Shown: positions 25,703 to 34,589 of the stretch, in pieces
How the letters are laid out: each line of letters opens with the position of its first letter
Numbering within the stretch: the first letter of the stretch is position 1
DNA from: Virgisporangium aliadipatigenens
GTDB taxonomy: Bacteria; Actinomycetota; Actinomycetes; Mycobacteriales; Micromonosporaceae
Length of the DNA stretch: 64,000 bases
Direction of reading: 5' to 3'
Assembly (NCBI RefSeq): GCF_016863615.1
Contig: NZ_BOPF01000001.1
Span: 62,001-126,000 of the forward strand
The notes under the pieces: model-generated
The model's input: only the letters and a program-made list of their open reading frames with translations
The model's database searches: none
What the model was told of the DNA's origin: nothing
Position numbers and translations under genes: made by a program

Positions 25703-26980
25703 ATGCGTAAGGCAATAGCGGCCGGGCTGCTCGCGGTCGGAGTGCTGGCGACCGGCTGCAGCGGCGGCGACGACGCCGACAGCGGAAAGGTCGAGGGTGA
25801 GATCACCGTTCTCACCCAGCGGACAGACATCGTCAACACGGTGTTCCAGGAATACAAGAAACGCTTCGAGGCCAAATACCCCGACGTGAAGGTGAAGTTC
25901 GAGGCCATCACGGACTACGAGGGTGAGGTCCGGATCCGGATGGGCACCAAGGACTACGGCGACGTCCTGCTCATTCCGAACTCCGTCAACGCCGACCAGT
26001 TGCCCGCGTTCTTCGAGCCGCTCGGCACCGTCGACGAGCTGAAGGACAGGTACCGCTTCGTGCGCACCGAGCAGACGTTCGACGGCAAGGTGTACGGGCT
26101 GGCGATCACCGGCAACGCGCAGGGGTTCGTCTACAACAAGAAGGTGTGGGCGCAGGCCGGCATCACCGCGCCGCCGAAGACCCCGGAGGAGTTCCTCGCG
26201 GCGCTCAAGGCCGTCAAGGAGAAGACCGGCGCCATCCCGCTCTACACCAACTACAAGGAGACCTGGCCGCTCGGGCAGTGGGAGGGGCTGCGGGGCACCA
26301 TCACCGGCGACCCGGACGCCGTCACCAAGCTCGCCCAGGACGACGCCCCGTGGACCGCCGGCAAGGAGCACCACGTCATCGACTCGCTGCTGTTCGACGT
26401 GGTGAAGCAGGGGCTGACCGAGCCCGACCCGACGACCACCAACTGGGAGCAGTCGAAGGGCCTCCTCGGCACCGGCAAGGTCGCCACGATGGCGCTCGGT
26501 TCGTGGTCGGTCGTGCAGATGCAGGCGGCCGCGCCGGACAAGGCCGACATCGGCTACCTGCCGTTCCCGACGCAGACCAACGGGAAGTTCCACACCGTCG
26601 TCTCCGGTGACTACAAGAACGCCGTCAACCGCAACAGCAAGCACAAGGCCGCCGCGCGGGCCTGGGTCGAGTGGTTCGCCGACGAGTCCAACTACGCGGT
26701 CGACCAGGGCGGCGTGCCGGTGGTGCTCGGCCAGCAGATGCCCGCGACGCTCGCCGACCTCGCCGCGGCCGACGTGCAGTACCTGGAGTTCAACCCGGCG
26801 CCGAAGGGCCAGGAGGGGCTGGACGGGAAGATCGGTAACGCCGCCGAGATCGCGCTCTTCGACGGCAAGTACCGCCAGCGCATCGTGGACGCGGCGCGCG
26901 GCGCCAAGAAGGAGTCCAAGGAGGACATCTTCGCCGACCTGAACAAGCGGTGGAAGCAGGCCAGGGCCACCGTCAAGTGA
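25703..26980 (+). CDS. ABC transporter sugar-binding lipoprotein
   Basis: A 425-residue family-1 extracellular solute-binding protein. It has a lipoprotein signal (MRKAIAAGLLAVGVLATGC; the lipobox LATGC puts the lipid-modified Cys at residue 19), an acidic linker and a two-lobe periplasmic-binding fold. It has the usual features ITVLTQRTDIVNTVFQEYKKRFEAKYP, GKVYGLAITGNAQGFVYNKKVW and KVATMALGSW. It captures a sugar outside the membrane for the two permeases that follow. The convergent beta-mannosidase and shared operators suggest a mannoside or manno-oligosaccharide ligand. The stop overlaps the GTG of the next gene (GTGA), so the operon is translationally coupled. Confidence 0.92.
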   Translation: MRKAIAAGLLAVGVLATGCSGGDDADSGKVEGEITVLTQRTDIVNTVFQEYKKRFEAKYPDVKVKFEAITDYEGEVRIRMGTKDYGDVLLIPNSVNADQLPAFFEPLGTVDELKDRYRFVRTEQTFDGKVYGLAITGNAQGFVYNKKVWAQAGITAPPKTPEEFLAALKAVKEKTGAIPLYTNYKETWPLGQWEGLRGTITGDPDAVTKLAQDDAPWTAGKEHHVIDSLLFDVVKQGLTEPDPTTTNWEQSKGLLGTGKVATMALGSWSVVQMQAAAPDKADIGYLPFPTQTNGKFHTVVSGDYKNAVNRNSKHKAAARAWVEWFADESNYAVDQGGVPVVLGQQMPATLADLAAADVQYLEFNPAPKGQEGLDGKIGNAAEIALFDGKYRQRIVDAARGAKKESKEDIFADLNKRWKQARATVK

Positions 26981-27849
26981 AGAAGAAGCGCATCAGGCTC
27001 ACGCCCTATCTGTTCCTCGCCGTCCCGCTGGCCCTGCTGATCGTCTTCACCTACCTGCCCGTGGTGAGCATGTTCGGCTACAGCGTGACGGCGTGGGACG
27101 GGCTGAGCCCCACGAAGGAGTTCGTCGGCGGCGACAACTACGTCGAGATCGCCACCCGGCCGGAGCTGTTCGGCGTGCTGAAGGTGAGCCTCTACTACAT
27201 CGTCGCCTCGGCCGCGCAGACCGTGCTGGCGCTGTACTTCGCGATCGTGCTCAGCTTCGACGTCCGGTTCCGCAACCTCTTCAAGGGGATCCTCTTCTTC
27301 CCGTACCTCATCAACGGGGTCGCCATCGGGATGGTCTTCCTCTACTTCTTCCAACCCGGTGGAACGTTGGACACCACGCTGCGCCTCATCGGACTGGAGA
27401 GCCTGACGCACCAGTGGCTCGGCGACCCCGACACGGTCAACTGGTCGCTCGCCGGCACGTCGATCTGGCGCTACCTCGGCCTCAACTTCGTGCTGTTCCT
27501 CGGGGCGGTGCAGTCGATCCCGGCGCAGGTGTACGAGGCGGCGGAGCTGGACGGCGCGAACCGTTGGCACCAGGCGCGGTACATCATCCTGCCGGGCATC
27601 AAACCCGTCATCGGGCTGATGGTGATCCTCGCCGTCTCCGGCTCCCTGTCGGTCTTCGAGATCCCGTACATCATGACCGGCGGGGCCAACGGCAGCGAGA
27701 CGTTCGTCATCTCGGCCGTCAACATGGCATTCAAGTACTACAAGCTCGGGCTCGCCTCGGCCATGGCCGTCGTGCTGCTCCTGCTGGTGCTGGTGGTGAC
27801 CTGGATCCAGCGCCGCGTGGTACCGGAGGAACGGGTGGACCTCACATGA
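26977..27849 (+). CDS. ABC sugar transporter permease 1 (CUT1, MalF-like)
   Basis: A 290-residue inner-membrane protein with six likely transmembrane helices, the first being YLFLAVPLALLIVFTYLPVVSM. The cytoplasmic EAA loop EAAELDGANRWHQARYIILP contacts the ATPase. The start is GTG 26977, overlapping the binding-protein stop. It forms a channel with the next gene product. No ATPase gene is present in the operon, as is common for CUT1 importers of actinomycetes, where a shared MsiK-type ATPase encoded elsewhere energises many systems; that last point is general knowledge, not seen here. Confidence 0.93.
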   Translation: MKKKRIRLTPYLFLAVPLALLIVFTYLPVVSMFGYSVTAWDGLSPTKEFVGGDNYVEIATRPELFGVLKVSLYYIVASAAQTVLALYFAIVLSFDVRFRNLFKGILFFPYLINGVAIGMVFLYFFQPGGTLDTTLRLIGLESLTHQWLGDPDTVNWSLAGTSIWRYLGLNFVLFLGAVQSIPAQVYEAAELDGANRWHQARYIILPGIKPVIGLMVILAVSGSLSVFEIPYIMTGGANGSETFVISAVNMAFKYYKLGLASAMAVVLLLLVLVVTWIQRRVVPEERVDLT

Positions 27850-28667
27850 GTCGCATCGCCACGGTGCTCAAGTACGCCTCGCTCGTCGGCGCGGCGGTCG
27901 TCATGCTGCTGCCGCTGGTCGTCATCGTCATCGCGGCGGCGAAGACCAACGACGAGTACCTCCACTCGGGGCCGTTCGACCTGCCGGGCGACTGGTCCAA
28001 TGTGGACAACTACGTGACGGCGTTCAACGACGGGGGAATGCTGACCGGGTTCGTCAACACGGGCATCATTCTGGCGTTCTCGCTCGTCGGCTCCGTGCTC
28101 ATCGGGTCGATGGCGGCGTACGCGTTGGACCGGTTCACGTTCCGGCTGCGCGGGCTTGTCATCGCGATGTTCCTCCTCGCGACGCTGGTGCCGGGCGTCA
28201 CCACGCAGGTGGCCACGTTCCAGGTGGTCAACCGGCTCGGCCTGTTCAACACGCGGTGGTCGGCGATCGCGCTGTTCCTCGGCACCGACATCATCTCCAT
28301 CTACATCTTCCAGCAGTTCCTCCGCGGGGTGCCCCGTGAGCTGGACGAGGCGGCGGCCATCGACGGCGCCGACGCGTTCACCATCTACCGGCGCGTCATC
28401 CTGCCGCTGCTGAAGCCGGCCATCGCGACGGTCGTCATCGTCAAGGGCATCGCCATCTACAACGAGTTCTACATCCCGTTCCTGTACATGCCGGACCGCG
28501 ATCTCGGCGTCATCTCCACGTCGCTGTTCCGGTTCAAGGGGCCGTTCGGGGCGCGGTGGGAGGTCATCTCCGCCGGTGTGGTCATCGTGATCGTGCCGAC
28601 GCTGCTGGCGTTCCTGGCGTTGCAGCGCTGGATCTACAACGGGTTGACGCTGGGTGCGACCAAGTGA
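27846..28667 (+). CDS. ABC sugar transporter permease 2 (CUT1, MalG-like)
   Basis: A 273-residue permease with six predicted helices, starting ATG 27846 in an ATGA overlap with permease 1. The EAA loop is ELDEAAAIDGADAFTIYRRVILPLLKP split at its expected place, and the C-terminal helix ends at GLTLGATK. It pairs with the preceding permease. Its 3' end overlaps the convergent mannosidase gene by 34 bases. Confidence 0.93.
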   Translation: MSRIATVLKYASLVGAAVVMLLPLVVIVIAAAKTNDEYLHSGPFDLPGDWSNVDNYVTAFNDGGMLTGFVNTGIILAFSLVGSVLIGSMAAYALDRFTFRLRGLVIAMFLLATLVPGVTTQVATFQVVNRLGLFNTRWSAIALFLGTDIISIYIFQQFLRGVPRELDEAAAIDGADAFTIYRRVILPLLKPAIATVVIVKGIAIYNEFYIPFLYMPDRDLGVISTSLFRFKGPFGARWEVISAGVVIVIVPTLLAFLALQRWIYNGLTLGATK

Positions 28668-31045
28668 GCGAGGTCGTTGGCGCAGCGCAGCACCGGCCGC
28701 GACGTCAGTGCCGCCGGGTCGGGTGTGCCCCCGGCGCGGACCCGGAAGGTGTGGCTGCGCCCGGGAAGCAGCGTGACGAGCAGGTCGTCGACGCTCGCGG
28801 TCGGGTCCAGGCGGTCGGGGAAGAGCGCCAGGTCGCGCAGCAAGGTGTGCGCCGTTATCCGGACGGTGTCGCCCTCGACGGTCGCCTCCCACGCCGGCTC
28901 CGGATACCGGAGATCGACGTCCTCGGCGAAGAACCACGTCGCGTCGCCGGCGGTCATCAGTTCGGCGGCGGGGTCGCCCGGGGTGGCCACGCGCGCCGGC
29001 AGGGTGAGCCGCGCCGCCCCGCCCGGGGGGACGTCCACGTCGAGCGTGACACCGGCGAGGGCGTCGCCCGCGAACGAGTGGCGCACCACCTCGACGCTCT
29101 CGCGCCACGGGGCCGGGCCGTCGTTGACCGCCACGAGCACCAGATCCTCGCCGTCGGGCTGGAACGTCAGGAGCCGGTCGGCGTAGGCGCGGCGCAGCGC
29201 GTACCACAGCGGCTTGCGCCGGCCGTCCCCGTCGACCGCGGACCAGCTCGTGACGGGCCAGCAGTCGTTCAGCTGCCAGAGAATCGTGCCGGTACACAGT
29301 GGACGGAGCGCGCGGAAGTGCTCGATCCCGAACCGGATCGCCCGCGCCTGGTTGAGCTGGGTGGCCCAGTGCCAGTCGTCGAAGTCCGCCGGTGCGGGCA
29401 GGTGTCCGGCGAGGCCGCGCAGCAGCTTGTCGTTGCCCTCCCGGGCCTTCTGGTGATGGGCGATCCCGGGGGAGTCCGGCGTCAACGGGTCGTCCGAGAC
29501 GGCCGCCCGCAGCGTCGCCCACGCCGGCGGCGCCTGGAACCCGAACTCCGCCACGAACCGCGGCCGCCATTCGCGGTAGCGCGTGTAGTCGTGGGTGTTC
29601 CACACGTCCCAGATGTGCGTGGTTCCGTGCGCGGGGTCGTTGGGATGCAGGTCCGGGGTGCCGGAGTACGGGCTGCCGGGCCAGTACGGCCGGGTCGGGT
29701 CCAGCCGCGCGACCGTGCGGGGCAGCAGGTCGAAGTAGTACCCCCCGCCCCACGAACGCCCGTCGAGCGGCTGCTGCCAGTCCCAGTCGTGGAAGCCCCA
29801 GATGTTCTCGTTGTTGCCGACCCACATCACCAGGCTCGGGTGCGGCATCAGGCGCACCACCTGTTCGTGGGCCTCGGCGGCGATCTCGGCGGCGAGCGGC
29901 TCCTCCTCCGGGTAGGCGGCGCAGGCGAAGAGGAAGTCCTGCCCGACGAGCAGGCCCAGTTCGTCGGCGAGGTCGTAGAACTCCGCGCTCTCGTAGCGGC
30001 CGCCGCCCCAGACGCGCAGGAAGTTGACGCCCGCGTCGGTCGCCTGCGTGAAGCGCGTGCGGTAGCGCTCCCGGTCGACCCGCGTCGGGAACGCGTCGTC
30101 CGGGATCCAGTTGACGCCGCGCACCGCGATCGGGGTGTCGTTGACCCGCAGCACGAAGCGCGAGCCGTCGGCGTCGGGCGTGGTGTCCAGGTCGACGCTG
30201 CGGAAGCCCACCTTGTGGTGCCAGGTGTCCAGCGTGGCGCCGTCCACTGTGGACAGGGTCAGCGTGACGTCGTAGCGGTGCGCATCCCCGTAGCCGCGCG
30301 GCCACCAGCGGCGCGCGTCCGCCACGTCGATGGCCACCGTCGCGGAGTCCTCATCGGCACCGATGCGCGTGGTGGCCGTTCCCCCGGAGATTTGAAGTGT
30401 GAGAACGAGGTCGGCGGGCGCGGCGCGGTCGAGGGTCACGAAGACCTCGACGTAGCCGGTGTCGCCGTCGACGGTGACCAGCGGGCGGACCTCGGCCAGG
30501 CGCGCGACGGACCAGGCGTGCAGGCCGATCGGGCGCCAGATGCCGGCGGTGACGACGGTCGGCCCCCAGTCCCAGCCGAAGTTGCAGGCCATCTTGCGGA
30601 TGTACTGGAACGGCTCGTCGTACGCGTTGGGCCGCTCACCCACGGCCGCGCGGACCGCCTCGGCGTACGCGTACGCGGATCCGAAGTGGACGGTCAGCGT
30701 GTTTCCCTTGCGCCGCAACAGCTTCTTGACGTCGAACCGGTACGAGCGATGCTGATTCGCGGTGCTGCCCACCTCGGTCCCGTTGACGGAGACGGTCGCC
30801 ACGGTGTCGAGTCCCAGCGCGACCAGGTCCACCCGGTCAGCCTCTTCCGGGGCGTCGAACGTCGTCTCGTACACCCACTCGGTGTGCCCGATCCAGTGCA
30901 GGCGGGTCTCGTTATCGTCGTGGAACGGGTCCGGAATGCGGCCCGCGCGCAGGAGGTCGGTGTGCACACAGCCCGGGATCTCGGCCGGCACAGCTTCGTC
31001 ATCGGTCGATGGGCGAACGGTCCAGCCGTCGTGCAGCAGGCGCAT
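28634..31045 (-). CDS. Beta-mannosidase, GH2 family
   Basis: An 803-residue intracellular glycoside hydrolase (no signal peptide). It has the GH2 layout: jelly-roll (1-180, with FGWDWGP), Ig-like domain, then a TIM barrel with the acid/base Glu413 in MWVGNNENIWG and the nucleophile Glu500 in FVAEFGFQ. The last 250 residues form further beta domains (QLNDCWPV). The NNEN and WDWGP signatures favour mannosidase over galactosidase or glucuronidase. It would release mannose from imported beta-mannosides. ATG 31045 has no ribosome site but is 7 bases after TAAGCT, which lies within a LacI operator, so the gene should be repressed with the importer. Confidence 0.92.
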   Translation of the reverse strand: MRLLHDGWTVRPSTDDEAVPAEIPGCVHTDLLRAGRIPDPFHDDNETRLHWIGHTEWVYETTFDAPEEADRVDLVALGLDTVATVSVNGTEVGSTANQHRSYRFDVKKLLRRKGNTLTVHFGSAYAYAEAVRAAVGERPNAYDEPFQYIRKMACNFGWDWGPTVVTAGIWRPIGLHAWSVARLAEVRPLVTVDGDTGYVEVFVTLDRAAPADLVLTLQISGGTATTRIGADEDSATVAIDVADARRWWPRGYGDAHRYDVTLTLSTVDGATLDTWHHKVGFRSVDLDTTPDADGSRFVLRVNDTPIAVRGVNWIPDDAFPTRVDRERYRTRFTQATDAGVNFLRVWGGGRYESAEFYDLADELGLLVGQDFLFACAAYPEEEPLAAEIAAEAHEQVVRLMPHPSLVMWVGNNENIWGFHDWDWQQPLDGRSWGGGYYFDLLPRTVARLDPTRPYWPGSPYSGTPDLHPNDPAHGTTHIWDVWNTHDYTRYREWRPRFVAEFGFQAPPAWATLRAAVSDDPLTPDSPGIAHHQKAREGNDKLLRGLAGHLPAPADFDDWHWATQLNQARAIRFGIEHFRALRPLCTGTILWQLNDCWPVTSWSAVDGDGRRKPLWYALRRAYADRLLTFQPDGEDLVLVAVNDGPAPWRESVEVVRHSFAGDALAGVTLDVDVPPGGAARLTLPARVATPGDPAAELMTAGDATWFFAEDVDLRYPEPAWEATVEGDTVRITAHTLLRDLALFPDRLDPTASVDDLLVTLLPGRSHTFRVRAGGTPDPAALTSRPVLRCANDLAHLVAPSVNPL

Positions 31046-31052
31046 GTGCCGG

Positions 31053-31058
31053 AGCTTA
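31053..31058 (-). promoter_or_regulatory. -10 box for leaderless beta-mannosidase mRNA
   Basis: TAAGCT on the minus strand ends 7 bases before ATG 31045 and overlaps the LacI-type operator at 31055-31068. Repressor binding would block it. Confidence 0.45.
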
Positions 31059-31068
31059 ACCGGTCAAG
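31055..31068. promoter_or_regulatory. LacI-type operator O3 (shared, mannosidase/LacI)
   Basis: CTTAACCGGTCAAG is a 14-base palindrome with one mismatch. It matches O1 and O2 over CTTAACCGGT and lies in the 41-base gap between the divergent mannosidase and LacI genes, implying autoregulation. Confidence 0.72.
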
Positions 31069-31086
31069 TTCTCCTGCCGGTAGGGT

Positions 31087-32136
31087 ATGCCTGTGAAACG
31101 GCCGACCATCGCGGACATCGCCCGCCGCGCCGGAGTGTCCAAGGTGGCTGTCTCGTACGCCCTCAACGGACAGGCCGGCGTCTCCGAGGCGACCCGGCGG
31201 CGCATCCGCGCCATCGCCGACGAACTCGGCTGGAGCCCCAACACGGCCGCCCGCGCGCTCTCCGGCGCGAGCGCCTACGCGGTCGGACTCGTGGTCTGCC
31301 GCCCGGCCCGGATCCTCGGCGTGGAACCGTTCTTCATGCAGCTCATCTCCGGGTTCGAGACCGCGCTGTCGGCCCGCTCCTACGGACTCACGCTGCAGGT
31401 CGTCGCCTCCCTCGAGGCCGAGATCGAGGTGTACCACCGCTGGTGGGCCGAACGCCGCGTCGACGGCGTCATCCTCGTCGACCTGCGCGTCGACGACCCC
31501 CGCGTCCCGGTCCTGGAACATCTCGGCCTGCCCGCGATCGTCATCGGAAACCCGCGCGGCGCCGGCCGGATGGCGGGCGTCTGGTCCGACGACGCGGCCG
31601 CGCTGGTGGAGGTGGTGGACCACCTGGTGGGACTGGGGCACACCCGCATCGCCCGCGTCACCGGCCTCCCCGAACTCCTGCACACGCGGATCCGCGATGA
31701 AGCTTTCACGGCGGCGTGTTCCTCCGCGGGGGTCTCCGACTTCCGGCTGGTCGCCGCGGACTACACCGGTGAGTCGAGCGCGTCCGTGACGCGTGCGCTG
31801 CTGTCGTCGGCCGCGCCGCCCACCGCCCTGGTGTACGACAACGACGTGATGGCCGTGGCCGGATTGGGTGTGGCGCAGGAACTCGGGCTGTCCGTGCCTC
31901 GGGACGTGTCTCTCGTGGCGTGGGACGACTCGCCGCTGTGCCGGTTGGTGCATCCGGCGCTCACGGCGATCAGCCGGGACATACCGGCGTACGGGGCGCA
32001 TGCGGCGCAGCGGTTGCTGGCGGCCATCGGTGGGGAGCCGGTCAGCGACTTCCAGGACACGACGCCGCATCTGGTGGTGCGGGGGAGCACGGCCGCCCCG
32101 TCACCCCATCCACCGCCGCCACCACGACCGCTGTGA
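31087..32136 (+). CDS. LacI family transcriptional regulator
   Basis: A 349-residue repressor. The N-terminal helix-turn-helix and hinge are complete: PTIADIARRAGVSKVAVSYALNG, then the hinge SPNTAARALSGASA. The C-terminal periplasmic-binding-like sensor domain (60-330) includes VDGVILVDLRVDD and PTALVYDNDVMAVAGLGVAQELGLSVPRDVSLVAWDD. It most likely senses a mannoside and controls the importer, the mannosidase and itself through the TTAACCGGTTA sites. GTG 31093 is an alternative start with better spacing from GTAGGG. The proline-rich C-terminus overlaps the convergent NB-ARC gene by 36 bases. Confidence 0.92.
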   Translation: MPVKRPTIADIARRAGVSKVAVSYALNGQAGVSEATRRRIRAIADELGWSPNTAARALSGASAYAVGLVVCRPARILGVEPFFMQLISGFETALSARSYGLTLQVVASLEAEIEVYHRWWAERRVDGVILVDLRVDDPRVPVLEHLGLPAIVIGNPRGAGRMAGVWSDDAAALVEVVDHLVGLGHTRIARVTGLPELLHTRIRDEAFTAACSSAGVSDFRLVAADYTGESSASVTRALLSSAAPPTALVYDNDVMAVAGLGVAQELGLSVPRDVSLVAWDDSPLCRLVHPALTAISRDIPAYGAHAAQRLLAAIGGEPVSDFQDTTPHLVVRGSTAAPSPHPPPPPRPL

Positions 32137-34107
32137 CGAGGCGTCCTTCAACTCCTCGACCGCCTTCAGGGTCTCCGGGTGGTCCTTCCCGAGGACGCGC
32201 CGACAATCGGCGACAACGTGTTTGTACTGGAGGACGGCCTCCTCGACCTTTCCCATCGCGACATGATCACCGGCGAGGCGGCGGCGGATACGAAGAGTCT
32301 CCAGGTGCTCCTTGCCGTACCATTTTCGGACCTGAGAGACGGCAGCCCGACGGTAGCGGAGTGCATCCGCCGCGCGTCCGGCCGTGCGATAGACGCTGGC
32401 CAACTCGCGGCCGGCCCAAAGCGTGATCAGGTGCTCGTCGCCGAGTGCCCGGCGGCAGTCGTCGAAAACCCGTTCTATGAGGTCGACGGCTGTGCCGACC
32501 TGGTGCGAAGCGCGGTAGGTCTTGGCGAGGTGAAGCCGGCTGACCAGCGTCTCCCAGTGATCGTCGCCGAACGTTCGCCGGTAGTCGGCGACGACTTCCT
32601 CCAGTCGTGCAGCGGCCTCCGTCGACCGCCGGATACGAATCAGGGCCTCCCCGAGGTGACGCCGAGCCCTGATGGTGCTGCGGTGTGTGCGACCCAGTGA
32701 CCGCTCGTAGCAGGCGGCGACCTCTTCCAGCAGAGCCACGGCCTCCTCGGCACCGGTCTGCTCCAGATTCATTCGGTACAACGCGGCGTTGTGGACGAGC
32801 AAGAGCAGTGCCTGGTTGCGGCGCTGCGCGGGCATCGCGTTCCAGCACGCGTCGATGTGCGGGAGGAAGCTCTTCCAGCGTGGCCGGTCGGTGTCGACGT
32901 CCCGCAGGTATTGGGTGGGTGCCGCCGACGCGAGAAGGTTGACTGCCAAGGCGGGCCATTCGGTGGTCGCGGGTTGGAGATCGCGAGTCACCGCCTGGAC
33001 CAGACGGTGCGTGCTGATCGTGTGGTCCTCGCGCCGCCGGACCATGTTGTGCGCGGCCAGCAGTTCGATCGCGTCGATGACTCTGTCGGGGTCGTCCGCG
33101 AGCGGGTACAGGACGTCCTGGGGGAGGCGTTCGGGGCCGAGCCACGCCACCACGTCGAGAATGCGGCGCGCCAGCGGGGACTGCTCGGTGATCGTTGCCA
33201 TCGTCACCTGCCACACTTCGGCGAAGGTTCGCGTCGTGCGCCCGTCGCGCCCGCCGTGTCGGGAAACCTTCCCGAACCGTTCGGCGAGGGCGACCTGGTA
33301 GCTGCGGTAGTCCATGCCGGGCCGGCGGGTGATGTACGTGGCGGCCTGTTCCAGTGCCAACGGGAGGTCGCCGAGTTCCTCGGCCACCGCGTCCGCGCCG
33401 CTGCGGTCGGCGTTGCCGGTGAGCCTGATCAGAAGGTCCACGCTGGCCTTTCGGTCCAACTGCGCCAGGCGGAGCGGCTCCATGCCGAGAGCAGCCCATT
33501 CACCGGCGGACGGGTCGCGGCGCGTGGTCACCAGGATGTGGCCGTGTCCCGCCACCTGGCTGAGCAGCGGCGAGATGTGCGCGACCTCCTCCACGTTGTC
33601 CAGCACCAGCAGCCAGCCGGGGTGCGCTTGCAACCAGCCGATCGCCCACTGCTGGGCGTGCGTCGCCGCGACGGCGCACTGTAGTCGGGTGGTAATTCCG
33701 GTGAGTCCTTCTGAGATGTTGTCCGCATTGTCGGCGTTGATCCACCACACCAGCGGGAACCGCCGGCGATAGTCGCGTGCGTAGTGGAGGACGAGTTCGG
33801 TCTTGCCGATGCCGCCCAGCCCGTGGACGGCGACCTGGCTGTGGGCGGCGGACTGGCCCACCACCCCCGAACGGGTCCGGCCCAGCAACGCGTCCAGCTG
33901 ATCGAGATCGCGCCCGACGAACTCGGTCGACGCCAGCGGCAGATTGTGCGCGCCCTCGGGCGGCGGAACGTCCTGCGGCGCCCGCACGGCCGCGGTGTAC
34001 ATCCAGGTGTTGTACTGGGTGATGTGCTGACCGGCGGCGTAGCCCTGGCCGGCCTGCATCGGCACGGTCCAGGTGTCGGAGGACGGTAGGGGCCCGGTCA
34101 CGGCCAT
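32101..34107 (-). CDS. NB-ARC / TPR STAND protein
   Basis: A 668-residue ATPase with no DNA-binding domain. After about 60 residues comprising a Gln/Tyr-rich stretch (GQHITQYNTWMYTA) comes the NB-ARC: FVGRD, Walker A GLGGIGKTEL (Lys102), Walker B LLVLDNVEE, then LGDLPLALEQAATYI and the winged-helix part. From about residue 420 to the end are TPRs of the kinesin-light-chain type, 42 residues each (GDDHWETLVSRLHLAKTY, GKDHPETLKAVEEL). Such proteins are widespread in actinomycetes, and some relatives act in phage defence or cell-cell signalling. The short N-terminal segment before the NTPase may be an adaptor peptide. No good ribosome site precedes ATG 34107. Confidence 0.82.
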   Translation of the reverse strand: MAVTGPLPSSDTWTVPMQAGQGYAAGQHITQYNTWMYTAAVRAPQDVPPPEGAHNLPLASTEFVGRDLDQLDALLGRTRSGVVGQSAAHSQVAVHGLGGIGKTELVLHYARDYRRRFPLVWWINADNADNISEGLTGITTRLQCAVAATHAQQWAIGWLQAHPGWLLVLDNVEEVAHISPLLSQVAGHGHILVTTRRDPSAGEWAALGMEPLRLAQLDRKASVDLLIRLTGNADRSGADAVAEELGDLPLALEQAATYITRRPGMDYRSYQVALAERFGKVSRHGGRDGRTTRTFAEVWQVTMATITEQSPLARRILDVVAWLGPERLPQDVLYPLADDPDRVIDAIELLAAHNMVRRREDHTISTHRLVQAVTRDLQPATTEWPALAVNLLASAAPTQYLRDVDTDRPRWKSFLPHIDACWNAMPAQRRNQALLLLVHNAALYRMNLEQTGAEEAVALLEEVAACYERSLGRTHRSTIRARRHLGEALIRIRRSTEAAARLEEVVADYRRTFGDDHWETLVSRLHLAKTYRASHQVGTAVDLIERVFDDCRRALGDEHLITLWAGRELASVYRTAGRAADALRYRRAAVSQVRKWYGKEHLETLRIRRRLAGDHVAMGKVEEAVLQYKHVVADCRRVLGKDHPETLKAVEELKDASSQRSWWRRWMG

Positions 34108-34230
34108 GGTCTATCACGCGGCGCCGGTGCCCGGGTGCGCTTCGGTGCGGGAACACCCGTACGGCGCGGTCGTGTCAATGACATCGGCGGGCTTCCGGAG
34201 CGGCACCCCACGCGTGCTTCCATGGGCGGC

Positions 34231-34557
34231 ATGCGGTTCCTGATGACGATGAACGGCGGCGGCCCCGCCCCCGACGCGCGCCTGTACGCCGAGATGGCCC
34301 GCTTCGTGGACGAACTGAGCCGGGCGGGCGTTCTCGTCGCGACGGGTGGGCTGGGGATGACCGGTACGCACATGACGGCCCGCGGCGGCGCGGTCGCCTA
34401 CGCGCACGGGCCCTACACCACGTCCCCCGAGACGATCGTCTCCTTCGCGCTGCTCGACGTGCGCACGAAGGAGGAGGCGATCGAGGTGAGCCGGCGGTTC
34501 TGGGCGATCGTCGGCGACGGCGAGGGTGACCTGCGGCAGGTGTTCGGGCCCGAGTAG
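34231..34557 (+). CDS. YciI-like protein
   Basis: A 108-residue ferredoxin-like fold protein of the YCII family (MRFLMTMNGGG; AEMARFVDELSRAGVLVATGGL; ETIVSFALLDVRTKEEAIEVSRRF). Such actinomycete proteins often accompany ECF sigma factors or act as small enzymes or dimeric binding proteins; no specific reaction is known. ATG 34231 is chosen over ATG 34222 because GGGCGG lies just before it and the family begins at MRFL. It converges on the subtilase gene. Confidence 0.75.
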   Translation: MRFLMTMNGGGPAPDARLYAEMARFVDELSRAGVLVATGGLGMTGTHMTARGGAVAYAHGPYTTSPETIVSFALLDVRTKEEAIEVSRRFWAIVGDGEGDLRQVFGPE

Positions 34558-34574
34558 CCGGACGGCCGAACACC
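34539..34574. terminator. Bidirectional terminator-like hairpin
   Basis: GGTGTTCGG (34539-34547) pairs with CCGAACACC (34566-34574) across an 18-base loop. It covers the stop of the YciI-like gene and lies before the convergent subtilase stop. Confidence 0.5.
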
Positions 34575-34589
34575 CGCCGCAGCGCTCAC

